64,000 bases of DNA. Origin: Tragulus kanchil (Eukaryota > Chordata > Mammalia > Artiodactyla > Tragulidae). Each line of letters opens with the position of its first letter. Within the stretch, counting starts at the first letter, position 1. Made by a program: the position numbers and the translations under genes. The notes under the pieces are model-generated. The model was not told the DNA's origin. It saw only the letters and a list, made by a program, of their open reading frames with translations, and made no database searches. The stretch covers positions 168,107,979 to 168,171,978 of the forward strand of contig JAIOJX010000032.1 of NCBI GenBank assembly GCA_022376925.1, read 5' to 3'. Shown piece after piece: positions 9,403 through 20,503 of the stretch.

Positions 9403-9550
9403 AAGGGTGCACAGAACCAGGGTCAGTGGGAGGGACAGGGAGGGGAGAGACATGAGAGATGGAGACAGAGAGAGACACAAATGCAGAGACGCAGAGACCA
9501 GACCAAGGAGAAAACAGAGACATAAAGAAAGAAGGAGACAGAAAGGGCCA
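9403..9550 (+). repeat. Purine-rich GAGA/AGAC tract
   Basis: The + strand is strongly purine-rich, with GAGAGACA, GACAGAGAG and AAGAAAGAAGGAGACAGAAAGG patterns over about 150 bp. It directly precedes the left inverted arm. Confidence 0.75.
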
Positions 9551-9602
9551 TGAGGTGGGCACAGATGTCCATACAAGCTCCTCACACACCCACACACTCC
9601 TC

Positions 9603-10080
9603 GCTCCTCGCTCCGGGCCCTGGGCCTCAGGGAGCCCCACTCAGGCTCACACAGGCCTGGTCACGTCCTCGGAGGCCGAGAGCCTGCCCAGGTGTCTGCG
9701 TCCATCGGCCCCACCGCTCACTCGCCACGTGCGCCCGTCCTGCCTCGGGGGTCCCGTCTGCGAGGTGGGCACGTGCCCTCTGCTCGGGGAAGGCCCCGGA
9801 AACACAGGGTGCAGGAGCCCAGGGGCAGAGGAGCAGCCAGATCAGCGAGCCCTGGGCCAGAGCGGGGGCCTGAGTGCAGCTGGAGGCAGAGCAGCTCAGG
9901 GAGCCCCCTGCACCTCCGGGATCTGACCCCCGAGGTCTCTAGGCTCCCCCTGGCCCTCTGCCCTGGGCGCTGACCTCCAGGCCCCGAGAAACCCACAGGC
10001 CTGTCTAGGCCCCAGGCATGGGGCTGACTGACAGTGGGGACGCCATCTGGGTGTGGCTGGAGGTGAGGGGGCCCTGGGGC
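9603..10080 (+). repeat. Left arm of the 3'RR inverted repeat
   Basis: These 478 bp are nearly the exact reverse complement of 15173-15640 (468 bp), with few substitutions and small indels. Inverted repeats around the hs1.2 enhancer are a known feature of the mouse and human IGH 3'RR. In mouse the arms hold hs3a and hs3b. The arm is C-rich on the + strand in its left half. Confidence 0.9.
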
Positions 10081-10653
10081 AAGGGGCCGGAGCCCAGGGC
10101 TCAGACCTGGGCTGGTGTAGGGTCTCCCCCTGGAGGGGCTGACACCGTCTGGGGGTGGGGGCAGGAGGTGAGGGGACCCTGGGCCTCAGGCTGCTGCTGC
10201 TGGAGCTGGCTCTCACAGGTCCTCCGAGCAGGGCCGCTGGCCCGGCCCAGCCCAGCCTGAGGACAGCGACGGCCGCTGCAAGCCCACAGACAGGAGGCTG
10301 GGCTGGGGGGAAGCTGGCGGGCCTGTGCAGGGCTCGGTGCCCGTGGGACAGTCTGGCCCACAAGCAGCCAGTGGAGGACAGGGGTGGGGCTGCAGGAGCA
10401 GTGAGGTGGGGGCAAAGGGTCTGGGCAGGCGGCTGGAGGGTGACGGTGTGCCTGGCCGACCCCAGGCGCTCAGTGAGACCTGCTGGAGCCTGGCGCCAAG
10501 CAGCAGCAGGGAGAAGGGACCCAGTCAGGGGCAGGGACCAGGGGCGGAGGCTCCACGACACTGAGGTTCAAGGAGGGCTCCCACTTCTCCAGCCTTTCAC
10601 ACGGCAGCTGGGAACCTTCTGGAAGGAATGACACCCCCAGATACTGTTTGGCG
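10081..10653. other. Spacer between left inverted arm and candidate hs1.2
   Basis: GC-rich unique sequence rich in GGGGCTGG and CAGCAGC motifs. No gene is seen. Confidence 0.5.
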
Positions 10654-11269
10654 AGCTTAGGGCACAAGGGGCCCTCCCATTATTCTCCAGTTTTCAGAAC
10701 AGCCGGTCAGCCCCAGGAGCCGGGGGCCATGCAGAGCAGCCACTGGGGCCCCTCTGCCCACGTCGGTGCAGCCTGCCGGTTCTCCCCCAGCCACACGGCC
10801 GTGCGGTCACCAGCCAGCGTGCCGGCCAGGCTGCCACGGCCGAGAGGCCCTCCTACCCACTCATCACTGTTGCCAAGGCTGGTGGGCACCCAGGCCTCCA
10901 CTGGTGCCAGCTCCTCAAGGCCACCTCCCTCCAGGGTCAGGGACACACCGCGGTCACCCAGACAACCCCAGTGGCGGGTGGGTGTCCGAGCGGCCCGGGA
11001 CCCCCGGAGCCTATGCGCCCTCCGACGGCCCAGGGCCCCTGGGCGCGGCATCCTCGCTGACCTAGGCAACGAGCAGGCCTCTCAGTCTCACGTTTGCGTC
11101 TGGGGGCCTCCCTGGGGGTGCTGCCTGGGGCTTTCCCGGGGGTCCAGCCTGGGTGCTGAGCAACAAGCTGGCGGGGCCGCCGGCAGGCTGGGGGCAACTG
11201 GCTGGGTCCTCTGGGCCCCAAGGCCAGGCCGTGACCTGGGCCTGCACCCTCCCAGATCCCTGCCCCCGT

Positions 11270-11480
11270 CCCTCCACCCACCCGGGCAGGTGCGAGGCTG
11301 TCTCAGTTTCTCCCCAGGTTACTCATTTGGGGCAAACGCGACCCTACAAGGGACATGCAAATGGCTGTTTGTTCCAGACCGAAAAACACGTCTCTCAGCC
11401 TCTGTGGCTGTTTCCAGAAATAGCTCGTGCCCACACCCCACCTGCAGCCCCAGCCATGCCCCCCGAGGGCAGGCTGGCCC
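11270..11480 (+). promoter_or_regulatory. Candidate 3'RR enhancer core (hs1.2 position) with octamer
   Basis: A perfect ATGCAAAT octamer (11355-11362), the Oct-1/Oct-2 site typical of IGH enhancers, sits in sequence of lower GC content than its flanks. AAACACGTC and TTTCCAGAAATAG follow nearby. It lies about 5.4 kb after the membrane exon and inside the inverted-repeat pair, the place of hs1.2 in mouse and human. Motif and position support the call; activity is not shown. Confidence 0.5.
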
Positions 11481-12473
11481 AGGCCTCAGGATTCAGGGGA
11501 CCCTGTGCCCCTAGCCCCAGGACAGAGCCCACCGGCTCCCCCGGGGCACCATTCACAGGGTGACTTGGTGAACAAGGATGGTCCTCAGCTCACTTCCATC
11601 TTTGTGATCCTGGACCCCAGGCACCACCCACAGGCCCCAACACTGGGGAGGGTACAGGGAGTGGGACGCACTGGCCACCCCACCAGCCTGGCCGTCCCCA
11701 CCTACAGCCCAAGACAGAGAGGCCCTGCAGGGCCAGGGAACTGCCCTAAGGTCACACAGAGATGGGCACTGTGGTCCCCAAGCCTGTGGGCCCCAGGGTG
11801 GCCACAGACCTAACATAACACTCCATCAGCCCGTCCCCACCCAGCCCTGGCCCCGCCAGCTTAGGGCACAAGGGGCCCTCCCATTATTCTCCAGTTTTCA
11901 GAACAGCCGGTCAGCCCCAGGAGCCGGGGGCCATGCAGAGCAGCCACTGGGGCCCCTCTGCCCACGTCGGTGCAGCCTGCCGGTTCTCCCCCAGCCACAC
12001 GGCCGTGCGGTCACCAGCCAGCGTGCCGGCCAGGCTGCCACGGCCGAGAGGCCCTCCTACCCACTCATCACTGTTGCCAAGGCTGGTGGGCACCCAGGCC
12101 TCCACTGGTGCCAGCTCCTCAAGGCCACCTCCCTCCAGGGTCAGGGACACACCGCGGTCACCCAGACAACCCCAGTGGCGGGTGGGTGTCCGAGCGGCCC
12201 GGGACCCCCGGAGCCTATGCGCCCTCCGACGGCCCAGGGCCCCTGGGCGCGGCATCCTCGCTGACCTAGGCAACGAGCAGGCCTCTCAGTCTCACGTTTG
12301 CGTCTGGGGGCCTCCCTGGGGGTGCTGCCTGGGGCTTTCCCGGGGGTCCAGCCTGGGTGCTGAGCAACAAGCTGGCGGGGCCGCCGGCAGGCTGGGGGCA
12401 ACTGGCTGGGTCCTCTGGGCCCCAAGGCCAGGCCGTGACCTGGGCCTGCACCCTCCCAGATCCCTGCCCCCGT

Positions 12474-12684
12474 CCCTCCACCCACCCGGGCAGGTGCGAG
12501 GCTGTCTCAGTTTCTCCCCAGGTTACTCATTTGGGGCAAACGCGACCCTACAAGGGACATGCAAATGGCTGTTTGTTCCAGACCGAAAAACACGTCTCTC
12601 AGCCTCTGTGGCTGTTTCCAGAAATAGCTCGTGCCCACACCCCACCTGCAGCCCCAGCCATGCCCCCCGAGGGCAGGCTGGCCC
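12474..12684 (+). promoter_or_regulatory. Second copy of the candidate hs1.2 core
   Basis: This is the copy of 11270-11480 in duplication D, with its octamer at 12559-12566. It is probably a duplicated assembly of one enhancer. Confidence 0.45.
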
Positions 12685-13149
12685 AGGCCTCAGGATTCAG
12701 GGGACCCTGTGCCCCTAGCCCCAGGACAGAGCCCACCGGCTCCCCCGGGGCACCATTCACAGGGTGACTTGGTGAACAAGGATGGTCCTCAGCTCACTTC
12801 CATCTTTGTGATCCTGGACCCCAGGCACCACCCACAGGCCCCAACACTGGGGAGGGTACAGGGAGTGGGACGCACTGGCCACCCCACCAGCCTGGCCGTC
12901 CCCACCTACAGCCCAAGACAGAGAGGCCCTGCAGGGCCAGGGAACTGCCCTAAGGTCACACAGAGATGGGCACTGTGGTCCCCAAGCCTGTGGGCCCCAG
13001 GGGTGGCCACAGACCTAACATAACACTCCATCAGCCCGTCCCCCACCCAGCCCTGCCGCGTCCTCATCCGCCTGGCCTCGGCCCTGTCCACACTCGTGTC
13101 CATGCAAGCATCTGGTTCATAATCTCTGACTCTCCTCACGCCCTCCTCG

Positions 13150-14283
13150 TGACACGCAGGTCTCTCCCTGTCTCTGTCTCTCTGTATCTCTCTTTGTCTC
13201 TGTTACTCTCTCCGTGTCTCTGTCTCTTGTTTTCTCTCTCTCTCTGTCTCTGGGTCTCTGTCTCTCCCCCTTGCCTCTCTGTCTCTCCCTCTGTCTGTCT
13301 GTCTCTGGGCCTCTGTCTATCTCTCTGTCTCTGTCTCTCCCTCTCTCTGGGTCTCTCTCTCTGGGCCTCTGTCTATCGCTCTGTCTCTGTCTCTCCCTCT
13401 CTCTGTCTATCTCTGGGTCTCTGTCTATCTCTCTGTCTCTGTCTCTCCCTCTCTCTGGGTCTCTGTCTATCTCTCTGTCTCTGTCTCTCCCTCTCTCTGG
13501 GTCTCTGTCTATCTCTCTGTCTCTGTCTCTCCCTCTCTCTGTCTGTCTATCTCTGGGTCTCTGTCTATCTCTCTGTCTCTGTCTCTCCCTCTCTCTGGGT
13601 CTCTCTCTCTGGGCCTCTGTCTATCTCTCTGTCTCTGTCTCTCCCTCTGTCTGTCTGTCTCTGGGCCTCTGTCTATCTCTCTGTCTCTGTCTCTCCCTCT
13701 CTCTGGGTCTCTCTCTCTGGGCCTCTGTCTATCGCTCTGTCTCTGTCTCTCCCTCTCTCTGTCTATCTCTGGGTCTCTGTCTATCTCTCTGTCTCTGTCT
13801 CTCCCTCTCTCTGGGTCTCTGTCTATCTCTCTGTCTCTGTCTCTCCCTCTCTCTGGGTCTCTGTCTATCTCTCTGTCTCTGTCTCTCCCTCTCTCTGTCT
13901 GTCTATCTCTGGGTCTCTGTCTATCTCTCTGTCTCTGTCTCTCCCTCTCTCTGGGTCTCTCTCTCTGGGCCTCTGTCTATCTCTCTGTCTCTGTCTCTCC
14001 CTCTGTCTGTCTGTCTCTGGGCCTCTGTCTATCTCTCTGTCTCTGTCTCTCCCTCTGTCTGTCTGTCTCTGGGCCTCTGTCTATCTCTCTGTCTCTGTCT
14101 CTCCCTCTGTCTGTCTGTCTCTGGGCCTCTGTCTATCTCTCTGTCTCTGTCTCTCCCTCTCCCTGGGTCTCTGTCTATCTCTCTGTCTCTGTCTGTATCT
14201 CTTGTTCTGTCTCTGTCCCTCTCCCTCAATCGGTCTATGTCTCTGTCTACCTCTCTCTGTCTCTGTCTCTGTGTGTCTCTCCC
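13150..14283. repeat. CTCTGTCT polypyrimidine array with higher-order units
   Basis: About 1.13 kb of almost pure C/T on the + strand with recurring G, built from CTCTGTCT, CTCTGGGT, CTGTCTAT and CCCTCTCT blocks. A higher-order unit of about 357 bp is visible, because the rare ATCGCTCTG variant near 13374 recurs near 13731 with matching flanks. No stop codons occur in some frames, which creates long meaningless ORFs. Confidence 0.95.
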
Positions 14284-14833
14284 CTTTCTGAGGGGCCTGT
14301 GGGCCGGGGGCCTGGGTCAGGGGGCGTCCAGTCCTGTCCTCTGCCGTGGCCCCACGCCCCCCTCTCCGACGAGCCTCAGCCCGAGTCGGTGCTTCTGCCC
14401 ATCCTGAGCTGCTGAGTAAGGGGGAGGCGCCCACTCCCGAGTGACCCATGCTCTGCAATCTGCAGCTGGTAGTTGAGGGAGATTCTCCTCCTGGAAGGTT
14501 CTAGCTGACCGTGACAAGGGTCCCCGCATGGCAGACCCCACCTGTGACCTCAAATGAGACACAGCCCCAAGGTGGCAGGTGGACAGGGCTACTCCCTGCG
14601 TCGGCCACTCCAGCAGGTGAGGCGGAGGCACGGGGACAGCCATGGCTGCCACACGCACGCGCACTCCAGCGGCCCCCACAGGGCCCGAGGGTCTGAGGAG
14701 CCGGGGCAGCCCTGACACCCAGACCTGTGCCCAGAGCCGCAAGACAAGGCCATGGACACAGGGCCCGGCGTGGGGCCGGGAGTGGGGGCCCCGAGCAGGC
14801 AGGGCACTGAGACGCCCGGAGCGCCGAAGGCAC
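14284..14833. other. Unique DNA between the CTCTGTCT array and duplication E
   Basis: GC-rich sequence without recognisable genes. It contains a short lower-GC stretch near 14455-14570. Confidence 0.5.
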
Positions 14834-15172
14834 GGGCTGGGCTGGCTCCAGGCCACCGGTCCCGGGAGACGCGGGCCGAGGTCCACAGGGGAGAGGGGGC
14901 GCCAGGGCCTGCGGGCAGGTGGACAAGCCGGGACGCACCCAACCCAGGCCCTCGCCCACAGGCCCCTCGGAGAGGGTTTTCACTCGGACCCTCGCGTATA
15001 CCTACTGGCGTGGGGGCGGAGGGACACATGGGAGCTGCTGACATGCGTGGTGGGACACGGGCCAAGACAGCTCCCGACAGCGCTCGAGACCGTCCATCAG
15101 CACTCACGCCCGTCCCCGCCACCCCTCACCCCAGGGCTGCCCAGCTCCACCGGGACCGCCACCAGGCCCAGT

Positions 15173-15640
15173 GCCCCAGGGCCCCCTCACCTCCAGCCAC
15201 ACCCAGATGGCGTCCCCACTGGGAGTCAGCCCCATGCCTGGGGCCTAGACAGGCCTGTGGGTTTCTCGAGGCCTGGAGGTCAGCGCCCAGGGCAGAGGGC
15301 CAGGGGGAGCCTAGAGACCTCGGGGGTCAGATCCCGGAGGTGCAGGGGGCTCCCTGAGCTGCTCTGCCCCCAGCTGCACTCAGGCCCCCGCTCTGGCCCA
15401 GGGCTCGCTGATCTGGCTGCTCCTCTGCCCCTGGGCTCCTGCACCCTGTGTTTCCGGGGCCTTCCCCGAGCAGAGGGCACGTGCCCACCTCGCAGACGGG
15501 ACCCCCGAGGCAGGACGGGCGCACGTGGCGAGTGAGCGGTGGGGCCGATGGACGCAGACACCTCAGGCCTCCGAGGACGTGACCAGGCCTGAGTGAGCCT
15601 GAGCGGGGCTCCCTGAGGCCCAGGGCCCGGAGCGAGGAGC
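15173..15640 (-). repeat. Right arm of the 3'RR inverted repeat
   Basis: The reverse complement of this segment matches 9603-10080 almost throughout. The intervening DNA (about 5.1 kb, or about 3.9 kb if duplication D is collapsed) carries the candidate hs1.2. Confidence 0.9.
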
Positions 15641-15900
15641 ATGTGGTCAGTGGGTGTGGGTGTCAGGGTGTCCGTCCTGGGTGTCGGAGCGTGTCCGGGG
15701 CTCCGGCGTGGCGGGGGCGGCAGTGGGAGTCGGGGTGTCTCGTGGCTGTGTGGTGTTCGTGAGTACGCAGCGGCTGTGTGCAGTGTGGGTGTCTGAGTGT
15801 GCTTGTCCACGTGTACACACGGACGCTGTCTGCGCGTGTGCTCATGGGACACCTGCCTGAGGCCCTGCACCCCGAGGCCAAGTCACAGGGTCCCCACCCC
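15641..15900. other. GT-rich unique DNA beside the right arm
   Basis: TGTGGGTGTC-, GTGTCTGAGTGTG- and CACGTGTACACACG-type sequence, repeated at 16758-17017 by duplication E. No gene is seen. Confidence 0.6.
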
Positions 15901-16289
15901 GTCGGAGCTGCACCCAACGCCCAGGGCTCCTCGGCCCTCCCCTGCCCGAGGGGCTGGGCTGGCTCCAGGCCACCGGTCCCGGGTGACGCGGGCCGAGGTC
16001 CACAGGGGGGAGGGGGCGCCAGGGCCTGCGGGCAGGTGGACAAGCCGGGACGCACCCAACCCAGGCCCTCGCCCACAGGCCCCTCGGAGAGGGTTTTCAC
16101 TCGGACCCTCGCGTATACCTACTGGCGTGGGGGCGGAGGGACACATGGGAGCTGCTGACATGCGTGGTGGGACACGGGCCAAGACAGCTCCCGACAGCGC
16201 TCGAGACCGTCCATCAGCACTCACGCCCGTCCCCGCCACCCCTCACCCCAGGGCTGCCCAGCTCCACCGGGACCGCCACCAGGCCCAGT

Positions 16290-16757
16290 GCCCCAGGGCC
16301 CCCTCACCTCCAGCCACACCCAGATGGCGTCCCCACTGGGAGTCAGCCCCATGCCTGGGGCCTAGACAGGCCTGTGGGTTTCTCGAGGCCTGGAGGTCAG
16401 CGCCCAGGGCAGAGGGCCAGGGGGAGCCTAGAGACCTCGGGGGTCAGATCCCGGAGGTGCAGGGGGCTCCCTGAGCTGCTCTGCCCCCAGCTGCACTCAG
16501 GCCCCCGCTCTGGCCCAGGGCTCGCTGATCTGGCTGCTCCTCTGCCCCTGGGCTCCTGCACCCTGTGTTTCCGGGGCCTTCCCCGAGCAGAGGGCACGTG
16601 CCCACCTCGCAGACGGGACCCCCGAGGCAGGACGGGCGCACGTGGCGAGTGAGCGGTGGGGCCGATGGACGCAGACACCTCAGGCCTCCGAGGACGTGAC
16701 CAGGCCTGAGTGAGCCTGAGCGGGGCTCCCTGAGGCCCAGGGCCCGGAGCGAGGAGC
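16290..16757 (-). repeat. Duplicate of the right inverted arm
   Basis: This is the copy of 15173-15640 within duplication E. It also pairs with 9603-10080 in inverted orientation. Confidence 0.9.
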
Positions 16758-17063
16758 ATGTGGTCAGTGGGTGTGGGTGTCAGGGTGTCCGTCCTGGGTG
16801 TCGGAGCGTGTCCGGGGCTCCGGCGTGGCGGGGGCGGCAGTGGGAGTCGGGGTGTCTCGTGGCTGTGTGGTGTTCGTGAGTACGCAGCGGCTGTGTGCAG
16901 TGTGGGTGTCTGAGTGTGCTTGTCCACGTGTACACACGGACGCTGTCTGCGCGTGTGCTCATGGGACACCTGCCTGAGGCCCTGCACCCCGAGGCCAAGT
17001 CACAGGGTCCCCACCCCGTCGGAGCTGCACCCAACGCCCAGGGCTCCTCGGCCCTCCCCTGCC

Positions 17064-17990
17064 GCCCCTGCCTCCCGGGGCCAGGTCCTCCATGTGGGGC
17101 TGGGAGCCTGGGGGCTCTGCCCCGGCCAGGGAGGCGCTGGGCAGCCCCACGGGCTCCGGCCGTGACGCGTGTGCGCAGGCCCTGCCCCCGCGCTGGGCTC
17201 CACACTTCGGGACGCCCCGCCGTCAGCAGCACGGCGCTCACGTCGAAATCGGACATCGCCTCTGTCTGTGCCAGGCTGTGCCGGACACAGAGCACAGCCT
17301 GTCACTGTCCCCACCCAGCCCTGTCACCACCCCAGGGCTGAGGGGCACGGGGACCCGGAGGGACCCAGAGGGTGGACGGAGGCCTTGTCCCGTTGATAGC
17401 GAGGCAGGCCTGGAAGGCGAGGGGCGGCCAGGAGCGCCTGCTGCACACCTTGCACACCATCCACAGCTGCACCCGCCAGCGCAGCTCCACGGACCTGCAC
17501 ATACAGGCACCGGACACACCGTCAGGCCAGGTTCACACCGCACGCCTTCACACGCTCATGTGCTCACAGACACGTGCGCACTCACACGCATACAAGTTGA
17601 TTGTGCATCCTGAGGTGTGCGCTCGGGCTCAGAGAAGGCTGGCCAAGCAGGGCCTCTCCGGCCTCCCTGGGCAGCCCCAAGGTCAGAGTGGTGAGGCCAC
17701 GGTGAGGGGACCGCCTGGCCACGCGGAGCCAGGCCGGGGGCAGCGCTCAGACCCTGCACCTGAGGACGCCTGGACTGCCGTGCGGGGGCCACAGCAAGCG
17801 GGCACGCACGGATGTGCTGGCGTGTGTTGTCCGTATGGGCACAAGTGTGGGGTGTGAGAGTGTGGCCGGGCTGCTGCCTCTGAGCCTCACTTTCTGTCTG
17901 TCCCCTCATCCCAGGGAGACTGTGGTTCTGGAAGGTTCTCTCCAGCAGGGCCACGGGCCACACCCAGAACTCCCCGCCAGCGCCAGAACC
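17064..17990. other. Unique DNA between inverted arm and candidate hs4
   Basis: GC-rich with a CACACG-rich patch at 17515-17600. No gene, array or mobile element is recognised. Confidence 0.5.
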
Positions 17991-18079
17991 CAGGCCTAGA
18001 CTCCACACGCTGCCTGGGGTCCCACCACCACCCTGGCTGCCCTCACGGGGAGGCCGGACGTGGGCTCCCCTCCCCCGGC

Positions 18080-18360
18080 CCAGACTTAGAAACAAGGCCC
18101 GGCGGGCACCGACTGCACCCACCCCCGCCCCGCACACAGCACAAACACACTTGCAAATGTGTCTAAAAACAAGTCAAGGCAGAACCGCAAAGCAGGTGGG
18201 GGCCGGAGTGGAAAGCCCCACTCACCCTGAGGCTGAAACAGCAGAACCCGGACCCCATGGCATTTGCATTGCTGGGGGAGGGGACCGCGCCGAGCCAGCT
18301 GGCTGGGGGCTGGTTCCTGACCATTCTGTCCCCAGGCCCTTGTCCCAGGCCCTGGCCTGA
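18080..18360 (+). promoter_or_regulatory. Candidate 3'RR enhancer core (hs4 position) with paired octamers
   Basis: TTGCAAAT (18151-18158, one mismatch from the octamer) and the perfect reverse octamer ATTTGCAT (18262-18269) face each other 104 bp apart. Both lie in a block of mixed composition inside GC-rich DNA. It lies about 12 kb after the membrane exon and beyond the inverted arms, matching the order hs3/hs1.2/hs4 of other mammals. The identity is inferred; hs3 is an alternative. Confidence 0.5.
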
Positions 18361-19169
18361 CCCCTCCCCCAAAGGTGGCCAAGCCTGTGCTGACCAGAGT
18401 GCCCAGGCGTCCAGACTGCCTCCCAGAGAACTGTCTGGTGCAGGGGCCTGTGGGTGGGGAGGGATCAGGCGCGTCCCCCGGGAGCAGGGCCGGCACCCTG
18501 GGAGTGGACCTTGAGGCCACCCAGGATCGTAGCCCGCGGGGCCTGCGCCTCCCGCCTCAGGAGCCCACAGCCCATCCTGCCACCGAGTCTCTGCCCCAGC
18601 CGTGCCCAGTGCGGGTGCCGCCAGTCCAGGCCAGTGCACACAGCCTGGCCCACAAAGGCCTCCAGGAGACCCCTCCACAGGTGGCCTTGGGCCCCACGGT
18701 CCTGCAGACGGAGCCCCTCAGAGGGCCAGACAGGGTGTAGGGACTGTGGAGAGGAGCGCCCACAGGGCCCACCTCTGCAGGAGCCCGCCCAGGCCCGCAC
18801 CCACCTCCCCGTCAGGCCCAGGACCACGGGAGAGACCCGACCGCTGAGTGGGGGGCCGGCGAGGAAGCCAGGGCGTGCCTCGGGCGGCAGGGCGTCCCTG
18901 GGCAGCCCCTCCTCACACACGGTGTCTCCCACACACAAGGCCAGGCAGACTCAGACACAGGGACCCGGAGACGCGCAGAGAGTGACACACGGAGAGAACC
19001 GAGAGAGACACGCAGCCATGTAAACACGCCGAAGCTCAGACGCGCCACAGGACACACAAGAAGGACTAACACAGATGCGCCACAGAGCCCAGAGGCACAA
19101 ACACGCCAGGCCTAGACTCCACACGGCTGCCCTCACGGGGAGGCCGGACGTGGGCTCCCCCCCCCCGGC

Positions 19170-19450
19170 CCAGACTTAGAAACAAGGCCCGGCGGGCACC
19201 GACTGCACCCACCCCCGCCCCGCACACAGCACAAACACACTTGCAAATGTGTCTAAAAACAAGTCAAGGCAGAACCGCAAAGCAGGTGGGGGCCGGAGTG
19301 GAAAGCCCCACTCACCCTGAGGCTGAAACAGCAGAACCCGGACCCCATGGCATTTGCATTGCTGGGGGAGGGGACCGCGCCGAGCCAGCTGGCTGGGGGC
19401 TGGTTCCTGACCATTCTGTCCCCAGGCCCTTGTCCCAGGCCCTGGCCTGA
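19170..19450 (+). promoter_or_regulatory. Second copy of the candidate hs4 core
   Basis: The copy from duplication F, with sites at 19241-19248 and 19352-19359. Confidence 0.45.
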
Positions 19451-20200
19451 CCCCTCCCCCAAAGGTGGCCAAGCCTGTGCTGACCAGAGTGCCCAGGCGT
19501 CCAGACTGCCTCCCAGAGAACTGTCTGGTGCAGGGGCCTGTGGGTGGGGAGGGATCAGGCGCGTCCCCCGGGAGCAGGGCCGGCACCCTGGGAGTGGACC
19601 TTGAGGCCACCCAGGATCGTAGCCCGCGGGGCCTGCGCCTCCCGCCTCAGGAGCCCACAGCCCATCCTGCCACCGAGTCTCTGCCCCAGCCGTGCCCAGT
19701 GCGGGTGCCGCCAGTCCAGGCCAGTGCACACAGCCTGGCCCACAAAGGCCTCCAGGAGACCCCTCCACAGGTGGCCTTGGGCCCCACGGTCCTGCAGACG
19801 GAGCCCCTCAGAGGGCCAGACAGGGTGTAGGGACTGTGGAGAGGAGCGCCCACAGGGCCCACCTCTGCAGGAGCCCGCCCAGGCCCGCACCCACCTCCCC
19901 GTCAGGCCCAGGACCACGGGAGAGACCCGACCGCTGAGTGGGGGGCCGGCGAGGAAGCCAGGGCGTGCCTCGGGCGGCAGGGCGTCCCTGGGCAGCCCCT
20001 CCTCACACACGGTGTCTCCCACACACAAGGCCAGGCAGACTCAGACACAGGGACCCGGAGACGCGCAGAGAGTGACACACGGAGAGAACCGAGAGAGACA
20101 CGCAGCCATGTAAACACGCCGAAGCTCAGACGCGCCACAGGACACACAAGAAGGACTAACACAGATGCGCCACAGAGCCCAGAGGCACAAACACGCCAGG

Positions 20201-20503
20201 CAAACGCGTGTTCACGCGAACAGAAAGGTGCCCCGGCACAACCCCCCACAGAGGCACCCCAACCACCGGCACACGTGCAGAGGCTCACACTCAGCCAAGG
20301 TCACCAGGCACACGCACTCAGACACACTCAGACGCAGGGGTGCAAGAGACTCTCAGGAGCTAAAGGAGCCGGGACGACGCCGTCACCAGGCAGCCCGGCC
20401 CACGCAGGCGCACACTCACCGCAGCACACAGACTCGATACACACAGGCTCACAGACGACGCCCAGAATCTGAAAAAATCACAGGGACACACAGTGACTCA
20501 CGC
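20201..20503. other. CA-rich transition into the GGCTCACA array
   Basis: Sequence rich in CACAC, GGCACAC and GCACAC words that grades into the ordered array. It looks like ancestral material from which the array expanded. Confidence 0.6.

Larger units (their letters stand above)
10654..13053 (+). repeat. Direct tandem duplication D, period 1204 bp, candidate hs1.2 segment
   Basis: Bases 10654-11848 recur at 11858-13053 at offset 1204, with about 9 bp between copies. The copies look essentially identical by eye apart from single-base differences near the ends. Both contain an octamer site. This is the longest period of the twelve duplications. Confidence 0.9.
14834..17063 (+). repeat. Direct tandem duplication E, period 1117 bp, right inverted arm
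   Basis: Bases 14834-15946 recur at 15951-17063 at a constant offset of 1117. It includes the right arm of the 3'RR inverted repeat and the GT-rich sequence after it. Only a few single-base differences are seen (for example GGGAGACG versus GGGTGACG near the start). Confidence 0.9.
17991..20200 (+). repeat. Direct tandem duplication F, period 1090 bp, candidate hs4 segment
   Basis: Bases 17991-19110 recur at 19106-20200. The copies join through a shared CCAGG. The second copy lacks about 26 bp present near 18010-18035 of the first. Elsewhere they look identical at offset 1090. Confidence 0.9.

Noticed and set aside
12966..14407. Frames of 441 and 397 codons in the CTCTGTCT array
   Set aside because: Low-complexity Leu/Ser/Cys translation of a pyrimidine array. 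No gene context.
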